Source: Harmothoe impar (taxonomy: Eukaryota > Annelida > Polychaeta > Phyllodocida > Polynoidae). From it: 64,000 bases of DNA. The position numbers and the translations under genes are program-made. Positions within the stretch are counted from its first letter, which is position 1, and each line of letters begins with the position of its first letter. Of the stretch, positions 61,801 to 64,000 are shown piece by piece. A model generated the notes under the pieces. That model did no database searches, was not told the DNA's origin, and worked only from the letters and a program-made list of their open reading frames with translations. The stretch spans positions 52,869,800 to 52,933,799 of the forward strand of contig OX381714.1 in the NCBI GenBank assembly GCA_947462335.1, given 5' to 3'.

Positions 61801-63043
61801 AGGCCGTCCTGTTCTGCTATACTAGTCCTCCACCCGGTCATGCCCACCCTCCAAGGGATCATGTACAAGGTGGAGACACCTGATGGCCATAGTCCTAACA
61901 AACCCAGGTGAGGATAGGAGTCACAGTAACTCGAATATATATTTTTATAATAACAAGTGATTATAACTCCCATATATATATATATATATTTGTTGTTCTT
62001 TTTATTCGCTTAAAGTTGCACCTACAACAATGTTCCTTGTGCTGAGTCTGACATCACCCAACTGATCACCGATGTTGGCGTGTGTTATACATTTAACATG
62101 AACAACACCCGTGACATCAGGAACAGAGGTGAGAACTGTCTGCTTGTACTGGATCCGTGGTGACACTTCTCCTGGGCTTCACCAGCCCATCTTAAAAAGG
62201 CCTATATTTTCTCCTTTCTGTCCCCTCTTTTGTTTGTCTGGTGCCCATATGCACGGACACAGAAACAAATGTACCATCTATAAAATTGATGTCTAATGTA
62301 GCTTTCTCCCCATGAATATGACCTTGGCTGTCGGAATGGCGTTTAACAAGCATAGCTCACTCACCCACTGAGTAAAAGGCTAACAGAAGTAGAACATCAT
62401 CACCATTTTTTTAAATCGACAAAAGCTCCTATACATTTAGATGATATATAATAGACAGAATGTATTAAAATTCACAGGAGCCAATTATGGGTTAAAGTTG
62501 ACTCTGAATGTTGAATCCTATGAGGCTATGGAAGGCATCCATCCTGCCAAAGGTGTAAAGGTAGGATGTCTACAACTACTATAGTATATCATTCACAGTT
62601 ATACAATTAGGATTAGCCCAGTAAACAAATAACGTTATACACCATTTTATAACGTTATATAACATTATATGTCAACGTTTTTCTAAGGCTCTTTAGTATG
62701 ACATAACGTTATGCAAAGTCTAAAACGTTATTTTGACGTAAATAACGCTTTTTTGTTAGCTGGGTAGGTGATTCGTAATGTGTTGATGTGAATTCCGCTG
62801 ATTGAGTATTTGTATGGTTCCAGACACTACATTTATAACTTTCATGATATAAAATAGACAACTGACAAACATCTACAGTGAAGACTGTCATAAGAAAATA
62901 TAGGGCTTCTGACGCTTCTAATGAGCTGTTTTTCCTTGCTGCAGGCGCACCTACACCAGCCAGGTTCCCTCCCAACTGTGTCTGAACTGGGCTTTAACCT
63001 AGCCACGGGACTTAGCTACACCATCAACGTGGGGGTTAGCAAT
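40757..63043 (+). CDS. DEG/ENaC-family cation channel with a PAN-MAM-kringle-LDLa-MAM extracellular insert (partial, 17 exons)
   Basis: Exons: 40757-40863 (or from 40736), 41462-41629, 42241-42335, 44001-44270, 44827-44937, 48031-48228, 49556-49660, 56863-57129, 57365-57475, 58099-58236, 59642-60010, 60461-60556, 60726-60824, 61179-61239, 62016-62128, 62478-62560, 62945-63043. All borders are GT-AG and all phases agree, giving 830 codons before the window ends. The product should be a trimeric, amiloride-sensitive-type Na+ channel subunit in the plasma membrane: N-terminal HG motif, TM1, start of the palm (FPAVTLCNQN), then about 490 residues of adhesion-type modules, then the DEG/ENaC knuckle/palm (GVCYTFN). 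The second transmembrane segment and pore lie beyond 64000. Modules replace or interrupt the finger region. A fusion of two genes by misassembly is unlikely because core and modules are joined by matching phases on both sides. Confidence 0.9.
41462..41629 (+). CDS. Channel exon: transmembrane segment 1 and start of the extracellular palm
   Basis: LLWLLVVATGSVVFLWLVAD is a clear membrane span. SYYATYPTNVNIDIIHQ and SISFPAVTLCNQN follow, the family signature after TM1 (FPAVT.CN.N). Donor ATCAG/GTATAT in phase 2. Confidence 0.93.
41945..42185 (+). repeat. About 25-bp minisatellite in a channel intron
   Basis: GGGGTGCAGCTTCTGTGGTG and CTTATT units repeat about ten times between channel exons 2 and 3. 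The three overlapping plus-strand ORFs here (CSFCGAYWG, AASVVLIG) are repeat products. Confidence 0.9.
42241..42335 (+). CDS. Channel exon: post-TM1 linker
   Basis: Acceptor TTCTTTGACAG. Encodes ASVAVESGLYESLDRDFKRL and KAMIGAQPASR and leaves in phase 1, which sets the phase of all following modules. No domain of its own. Confidence 0.8.
43406..43770. mobile_element. MITE with CAGGGGTAGACACTAA ends, copy 2
   Basis: CAGGGGTAGACACTAA and TTAGTGTCTACCCCTG are perfect inverted ends, flanked on both sides by CATAA (43401-43405 and 43771-43775), a likely 5-bp target duplication. Same family as 17865-18489. Confidence 0.85.
44001..44270 (+). CDS. Channel exon: PAN/apple-like module
   Basis: One 90-codon exon with phase-1 borders. 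GCEDTFYGYSNTTLQ, SDVCKTLCINRHEAQCNGI, YDARQLVCTLT and YLRRGRC give six to seven cysteines in the order expected of PAN/apple domains (C...C..LC......C....Y......C.L......C). PAN domains bind proteins or sugars outside the cell. Assignment by pattern only. Confidence 0.72.
44416..44652. mobile_element. MITE with CCCAGCTAACAA ends, copy 1
   Basis: CCCAGCTAACAATTTTTGTT on the left pairs with TTTTTGTTAGCTGGG on the right. Related copies: 62617-62764 and a left-end fragment at about 49707. Confidence 0.78.
44827..49660 (+). CDS. Channel exons: first MAM domain (44827-44937, 48031-48228, 49556-49660)
   Basis: Three exons, all phase 1 to phase 1. MRCSFELDMCDLRQLYDGWS is a MAM start (C.FE...C...Q....W). 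GMYTSLMSTLTERYCVEFFY and LGGQLKVNIIYVDG cover the core. FFLEFERTGWGMRFLDNIRI and ALC are the MAM end (..G..G.IA.DNI.....C). MAM domains mediate adhesion and oligomerisation outside the cell. The intron between the first two exons holds a Gypsy relic, the next one two MITEs. Confidence 0.85.
45060..47175 (-). pseudogene. Ty3/Gypsy-type LTR retrotransposon relic, RT deleted
   Basis: On the minus strand, in order: gag (47175-46669; capsid-like FARFKAHCNFTFGGPLS), a zinc-knuckle part (46604-46341; CGYNKDHRYCPAQSRTC), a retropepsin (46323-46030; active-site-like QLDTGEKRSLMP), the first RT residues (LPGIVSLKIGPTIRPV) joined directly to RNase H (AYTSRGLTDTERRSAQ, then ESDHRPLQAIF; 46007-45450), and an integrase N-terminal part (45449-45060; LYWPG..., LPWEEIGTNLFEF) with stops. 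The catalytic RT core is missing by what looks like an in-frame deletion; no LTRs were recognised. Antisense in a channel intron. Inactive. Confidence 0.85.
46669..47175 (-). CDS. Gypsy relic: gag fragment
   Basis: A 168-codon open frame starting MADGAQNVPKMDWKAADLD. It contains FGGPLSTKTQVEKVNYLM and QIEQFDDFVTELKILV, usual for Ty3/Gypsy gag. Part of a dead element, so not expected to act. Confidence 0.78.
   Translation of the reverse strand: MADGAQNVPKMDWKAADLDREFARFKAHCNFTFGGPLSTKTQVEKVNYLMTYISDKGRELFTIFTFAPAANNQLAKNEMLAGVYKKYEAYIKQRREMIHVTVKFNNRKQTQIEQFDDFVTELKILVHGNMEDRMVRVGIVLRSRHHDVQVKCLEKGDDLDLAMAIKVG
47230..47455. mobile_element. TTAA/CCCTTTAAGGA-family MITE, diverged copy
   Basis: CACCTTTAAGGATGGCATGTC, ATTATGCTGACCTTTC and CATGACAACCAAGGGCATTA match words of 48271-48510 in order. 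The ends are eroded. Confidence 0.6.
47457..47531 (+). repeat. tRNA-like sequence (SINE head or tRNA pseudogene)
   Basis: GTTGGTAGTATAGTGGTTATC resembles the A box/D arm of Asp/Glu/Gly tRNAs, and GGGGTTCTATACC the T arm 35 bases later. The anticodon arm is poor and the B box has a mismatch, so not a functional tRNA. Confidence 0.45.
48271..48510. mobile_element. piggyBac-like MITE, TTAA target site
   Basis: TTAACCCTTTAAGGA at one end and TCCTTAAAGGGTTAA at the other: TTAA duplications with perfect 11-bp CCCTTTAAGGA inverted ends. It lies about 40 bp after the splice donor at 48229. Confidence 0.88.
48776..49497. mobile_element. G/C-run MITE, about 720 bp, with GGGAGGGTTCATT ends
   Basis: GGGAGGGTTCATTTTTTATG and GCAGGGGGGGTGAGC on the left pair with GCTCACCCCCCCCTGCCAT and AATGAACCCTCCC on the right. 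A related but distinct ending from the GGGAGTGATCA elements. Direct AGAATAGG/GGAATAGG C-run words repeat inside both flanks. Confidence 0.85.
50124..50290 (+). repeat. 165-bp duplicated block, copy 1
   Basis: Nearly identical (about one difference) to 58703-58868, from AGTATTCCCT through CCTCACTGTTAGATTG. Both copies sit in channel introns 8.6 kb apart. Confidence 0.92.
51066..51887 (+). CDS. LINE-B ORF1, RNA-binding part (frame broken at an A9 run)
   Basis: ORF1 proteins coat LINE RNA. I take ATG 51066 (MSRRPKKNKDDLLPEN), which lines up with the LINE-A start, rather than the upstream ATG at 51033. A helical region (residues about 40-120, likely coiled coil) precedes a domain with KVVIIEGYKEKRDEDLKA, FAERVG, RAIRFVFKGPD and FLRGKPDWYRVSIGDEL, as in LINE RRM-type ORF1. 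At SMFFLCKKKG the frame meets nine A residues (51789-51797) and then reads out of frame to a stop at 51887. With eight A residues it would continue as YEARLRQRSVIINN into the NADAR part, so I read ORF1 as originally about 465 codons. Confidence 0.85.
   Translation: MSRRPKKNKDDLLPENASPAEVILAVNSLGHRVTANETATAGILSTLEAINKALDTINNTATINAATFISIHDKFNETKSSLKTTEETIRQHGLMAIAQTRVLNEHQSRFELADKEERKKVVIIEGYKEKRDEDLKAIVGKLFNDTGVNFNTDAVQFAERVGNYQPAATPNQDGAARDVNKRERHRAIRFVFKGPDHKQLLMKALKFLRGKPDWYRVSIGDELDARERRQFIDLRSMFFLCKKKGIRSSPTPAFSHHKQQAFLSCPAIQTTLC
51895..52467 (+). CDS. LINE-B ORF1, C-terminal NADAR domain
   Basis: NADAR enzymes (YbiA-like) cleave N-glycosidic bonds of NAD/ADP-ribose-type substrates; some bacterial members remove ADP-ribose from guanine bases. 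Seen here: PHHRLSNLYPC (residues about 20-30), VFNSVEQAFQHKKAAECG, IMEAGKKIRDTKEWAKEA, IKFTDPEMKDYLLSTED, LYLYEASFSKIWGVC and a final GANLHGRNLERIRHEL. These follow the family order: SN-F/YPC, S-EQAFQ--KA, G--I-----W, KF-----L---LL-T, L-EAS----WG, G-N--G--L--IR. An acidic tail (DDDPPEEEGEGEQEQ) ends the protein at TAA 52465. The frame is open upstream to the A9 run, so it is the C-terminus of ORF1; its own ATG at 51895 could also allow separate initiation. Function in a retroelement is unknown; countering host ADP-ribosylation of nucleic acid is a guess. Confidence 0.88.
   Translation: MEMATEAETPDGLMFRSPHHRLSNLYPCRIQEGDLVFNSVEQAFQHKKAAECGTPLQQKMILDLSDPYDIMEAGKKIRDTKEWAKEAENELYKYNLIKFTDPEMKDYLLSTEDLYLYEASFSKIWGVCMHLGQAEDCTSDTTQGANLHGRNLERIRHELSADDDPPEEEGEGEQEQEPANGDGDAGERQR
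52468..53270 (+). other. LINE-B spacer between ORF1 and ORF2
   Basis: AT-rich, no motif-bearing ORF. It contains the words TGTATAAATGTATACGGTAT and repeated GTGTGAT/ACATGAACTG phrases. Unusually long for a LINE inter-ORF spacer. Confidence 0.6.
53294..56095 (+). CDS. LINE-B ORF2: endonuclease and reverse transcriptase, 933 codons, catalytic YADD changed to YAYD
   Basis: Same order as LINE-2 ORF2. The endonuclease shows VHLNARSIRNK at the start (first codon listed is GTG; the frame is open further upstream, so the true start lies before 53294), LFSETWLND, GDFNVHAL and LSDHLPVF. The RT shows NYRPISVLPVPGKVLERLIH, AAFIDIKKAFDSVNY and GVPQGSILGPLFFLIYINDC. The catalytic box reads MLYAYDSVLY: the first Asp of YADD is Tyr (TAC at 55277-55279, one base from GAC). 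That change should abolish polymerisation. The C-terminal region (QNRCLKTCFGLHML, FEKSPMVVCAQRWNSL) is complete. Everything else is open, so the element is young or recently mutated. Confidence 0.92.
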   Translation: MHLNARSIRNKISNLKVELSNIDIDIILFSETWLNDEDDDSLYTFPRYSLFRHDRVSVYRGGGLCAHVDESISCSAQKFSHLNRMNENIEVQWLLSVKGSFKKSLICNVYRPPSGSLLEFCNTMKALLLQIDMLNTCDLFIIGDFNVHALSDSREKDMLYSTLYDFHMKQLINEITTTSGTNKCIDLIFTNCYEVSSSGLLNIHLSDHLPVFAVKEKVHVKLSYRKFTGRSYKNFDMKKYLASVEACDWSLFNESDDPELCWDIFENMLKRMLDVCCPVREFKVVDKSDPWMTNYLIERITDKNNVLREARHSTSILSWRIARDLRNTVNSEIDVAKKSYYKDLCDANAKDSKKFWALLKEVLPSRCGGGSSINLMENGEPVNTDHVCSHINEFFANIGSTLAEAHQLEWEFRGDRCDVELDEFEFSDDQIIKCVSNLDTSKSSAIDYLPTNIFKQAVLNNPSRFIKIINLIVSTNIIPLSWKIATVTPLPKSGDLTDVSNYRPISVLPVPGKVLERLIHDSLSEHLDVNNILSDRQGGYQKGKSTMDSISNFLDDILLQRNNGCITLAAFIDIKKAFDSVNYVILLKKLEMYGIRNRPLTLIENYLSRRQQCTVANNKRSVNLPLTCGVPQGSILGPLFFLIYINDCISALDTHKTMLYAYDSVLYVSGKNFQVLQDSLTLALASFYDWSSINKLTMNENKTKIMTFASSKTLAKLPKPKISLNNKTLKSVISYKYLGVTVDEELNFCQHTRLLIKSVNFKSLLMYMVKDYMSAKILRKVYVTYLLPIIDYADILYTNTNSDLLAELQRCQNRCLKTCFGLHMLTPTIEVHRAAQLPTLSERRDYHVKLYAFKRSKQEKYVKKPLRATRLNINTLLYYPIIHCAAFEKSPMVVCAQRWNSLTAPIRGTDDFSSFKSSARQALNDTIPAKLGD
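56863..57129 (+). CDS. Channel exon: kringle domain
   Basis: A whole kringle in one phase 1-1 exon: VNCKQHLGGLDYMGNVSTT, KSGRQCRSWVDAVHS, SHSQNFCRNPG, EPWCFWG and YEECDIPFC give the six cysteines and the YxG, SG--CQ-W, NFCRNP, PWCF and CDIPFC signatures. Kringles bind lysines and proteins outside the cell. Confidence 0.93.
57365..57475 (+). CDS. Channel exon: LDL-receptor class A module
   Basis: ECAPHEFTCDNQRCMSKDRL and CDGGDDFGDMSDEVAPC contain six cysteines and the calcium-cage acidic series (CDGGDDFGDMSDE). Phase 1-1 exon. A mariner-type MITE begins 5 bp after its donor. Confidence 0.93.
57481..57687. mobile_element. Tc1/mariner-type MITE (TA, CTGTAAAC ends), copy 2
   Basis: TACTGTAAACATAGACATTT on the left and CCTGTTTACAGTA on the right with TA at both borders; inside it resembles 11473-11667. 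Its left TA overlaps position +6/+7 of the intron after the LDLa exon. Confidence 0.78.
58099..60010 (+). CDS. Channel exons: second MAM domain (58099-58236, 59642-60010)
   Basis: LRCDFESQFMCGYYTDGSS and IRWRFENASTNTGP start the domain. The 369-bp second exon has GYVYVDLDGYYHERREVGF, CFSFIYHINNDKYGVLSL, DDWREVSVRLD, FHFVFIATRNYPTNVRIAVD and ADC. Both exons are phase 1-1. Length and order fit a full MAM domain. The frame stays open upstream of 59642 to 59527, but that stretch is intron. Confidence 0.9.
58308..58590. repeat. Fragment of the CAGGGGTAAACACTAA MITE family
   Basis: CAGGGGTAGCCATAATCATC, GGGAGCCAATGGCC and GGCTGGGTGGCCCGTAAT match parts of 17865-18489; the right terminus is lost. 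Confidence 0.6.
58703..58868 (+). repeat. 165-bp duplicated block, copy 2
   Basis: Partner of 50124-50290. In the intron between the two exons of the second MAM domain. Confidence 0.92.
60461..60824 (+). CDS. Channel exons: two repeated linker exons (60461-60556, 60726-60824)
   Basis: Two short phase 1-1 exons encode related peptides: HQKDTPSWKSDNTVYPTPDL and AQKDPPAQKSDYKDYPTLDL, both ending D-L-[YD] before the donor. They look like a duplicated exon. Polar, proline-rich and probably a flexible stalk between the second MAM domain and the channel core. Confidence 0.8.
60860..61000. repeat. Possible mariner-MITE relative
   Basis: CACTGTACATATTTTTGCAG and ATTTTAAAATCTGTGAATCC resemble the self-complementary core of 11473-11667; the ends are not clear. 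Confidence 0.4.
61179..63043 (+). CDS. Channel exons: DEG/ENaC core after the insert (61179-61239, 62016-62128, 62478-62560, 62945-63043)
   Basis: ESMLRFFKTAAHQKKDFIH followed by SCTYNNVPCAE and TDVGVCYTFNMNNTRD is the family pattern DFI..C...G..C......G.CYTFN. GANYGLKLTLNVESYEAMEG and GIHPAKGVK match NGL.L.L......Y.......G....IH....P, and LSYTINVGVSN continues the palm. Phases run 1/2, 2/1, 1/0, 0/0. The remaining palm, TM2 and C-terminus are outside the window. Confidence 0.9.
61345..61850 (+). repeat. Dispersed repeat, copy 2 (partner at 7700-8230)
   Basis: Same order of words as 7700-8230. Lies in the intron between channel exons 61179-61239 and 62016-62128. The exon-like stretch at its end (61830-61910, followed by GTGAGG) is not needed, because the flanking exons join in phase and in motif without it. 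Confidence 0.85.
62617..62764. mobile_element. MITE with CCCAG...TTAGCTGGG ends and AACGTTATA core, copy 2
   Basis: CCCAGTAAACAAATAACGTT on the left pairs with TTTTTTGTTAGCTGGG on the right. The AACGTTATA words also occur at 18205-18270. Confidence 0.7.
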
Positions 63044-63089
63044 GTAAGTACATGAACTGGGCTTTAACCACAGCTACACCATAAATAAC

Positions 63090-63170
63090 ATCAGTTTTCA
63101 ATGTACATGACATAACAACAATGATACAAACAATCATAGAAGATCTAGGCCTATTCTTCCCCCCCTTGAT
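63090..63170 (+). repeat. Duplicated intron block, copy 1
   Basis: TCAGTTTTCAATGTACATGA, CATAACAACAATG and GATCTAGGCCTA...TTCCCCCC recur at 63903-63985, about 813 bp later, so the region after exon 62945-63043 has been tandemly duplicated. Confidence 0.88.
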
Positions 63171-63509
63171 ATGTAGACCTGCTACTAACTAGCCTTCTTG
63201 AATGTTCTATTATGGTAGAATTTTCCAGGGTCACTACCAATTTTAATTATAAATGGAACAAATATACATTTTTTAAGGAATTGGATATTCCAAGCTCTAG
63301 ATTACAAGTTTCCTGAAAGGGAACAGGTGGAATTTAAAATAAAAAGGAGAAGATCCAGAGACCTGTGATCTCCTCTAAGCCAATTAGAGAAGGGTATAGG
63401 CATCACATGACCTGACAAAACCCAAGGGTGACAAACACAAACCTACCTGTGTCAGAGGAATGTAGTGCTGGGACAAACACCTTGTACCTCATCGTGCACT
63501 ATATTTAAC

Positions 63510-63745
63510 CACAGCTACTCCATGAACTTGGAGGTTGGCATTGTAAGTACATGAACTGTTCTTTAACCACAGCTACACCATCAATGTGGAGGTTAGCAAT
63601 GTAAGTACATGAACTGGGCTTTAACCTTAGCTACACCATCAATGTGGAGGTTAGCAATGTAAGTACATGAACTGGGCTTTAACCTTAGCTACTCCATCAA
63701 TGTGGAGGTTAGCAATGTAAGCACATGAACTGGGTTTTAAACATC
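63510..63745 (+). repeat. 58-bp tandem repeat made from an exon end and its splice donor
   Basis: Four to five copies of AGCTACACCATCAATGTGG, AGGTTAGCAATGTAAGTACA and TGAACTGGGCTTTAACC. The first part equals the end of the channel exon at 63008-63043 (SYTINVGVSN) with its GTAAGT donor, so each unit carries a mini-exon copy with acceptor-like AG and donor. Confidence 0.9.
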
Positions 63746-63902
63746 GAGGTCAGTAAAGTAAGTAGATATCCTCTGGGTACATTGTCTTTCATGTGCCTAA
63801 AAGGGCCAAGGTCAGTACACTCCTGATGACTTGTTTCTATTCTGAAGTCACAGACAAGGATTTTTGAATTGTAAACGTGTATTTATTTCATCAAATGATT
63901 TT

Positions 63903-63985
63903 CTAAATAGCGTCAGTTTTCAATGTACATGACATAACAACAATGCTACAAACAATCATAAAAGATCTAGGCCTACTCTTCCCCC
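63903..63985 (+). repeat. Duplicated intron block, copy 2
   Basis: Partner of 63090-63170; runs into the window edge. Confidence 0.88.
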
Positions 63986-64000
63986 CCCCCTTGAGATGTA

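Noticed and set aside
61820..61910. Exon-like stretch before GTGAGG in a channel intron
   Set aside because: It is the end of a dispersed repeat. Exons 61179-61239 and 62016-62128 join in phase and restore the DFI..C motif without it.

Overview
The window is animal nuclear DNA. Its one clear host gene is a large, intron-rich gene for a DEG/ENaC-type cation channel. That gene carries PAN, MAM, kringle and LDL-receptor class A modules, all joined by GT-AG introns. This set of domains, together with CR1/L2-like LINEs, a Ty3/Gypsy relic, tRNA-derived repeats and many short inverted-repeat elements, points to an invertebrate bilaterian with a repeat-rich genome (cephalochordate, hemichordate or lophotrochozoan types would all fit). 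I cannot resolve the phylum from the sequence.

Layout. 0-9.8 kb: satellites and minisatellites (15-bp, 64-bp, about 67-bp and 17-bp units) and small DNA elements, with no convincing gene. 9.8-28.1 kb: a LINE (LINE-A) whose ORF1 is split by a 16.5-kb DNA transposon (10287-26800) with terminal inverted repeats of about 600 bp. The transposon holds a five-exon SAP-SWIM-YqaJ gene on the plus strand, a DDE (DDE_Tnp_4 type) transposase on the minus strand, and a possible third gene exon. It also contains later insertions: a LINE (LINE-2) with an intact 944-codon ORF2 and several MITEs. 28.1-40.7 kb: probably the first intron of the channel gene, with a candidate 5' exon at 28987, a cluster of tRNA-like SINE heads, a foldback, a 1-kb inverted-repeat element and a decayed minus-strand LINE (LINE-C). 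40.7-64 kb: seventeen phase-consistent exons of the channel gene, still open at the window edge. Its introns hold a Ty3/Gypsy relic, several MITEs and a nearly complete LINE (LINE-B, about 50.9-56.45 kb).

Three things stand out. (1) LINE-B encodes a NADAR (ADP-ribose/NAD glycosidase-type) domain at the C-terminus of its ORF1, one base out of frame at an A9 run. (2) The DEG/ENaC gene has a PAN-MAM-kringle-LDLa-MAM insert in its extracellular loop, every module flanked by phase-1 introns. (3) The nested transposon pairs a DDE transposase with a SAP-SWIM-YqaJ nuclease-like protein inside long TIRs; the YqaJ gene carries exactly two single-base frame disruptions.

Exon borders were read by eye from splice consensus and reading phase; no alignment or database search was run.
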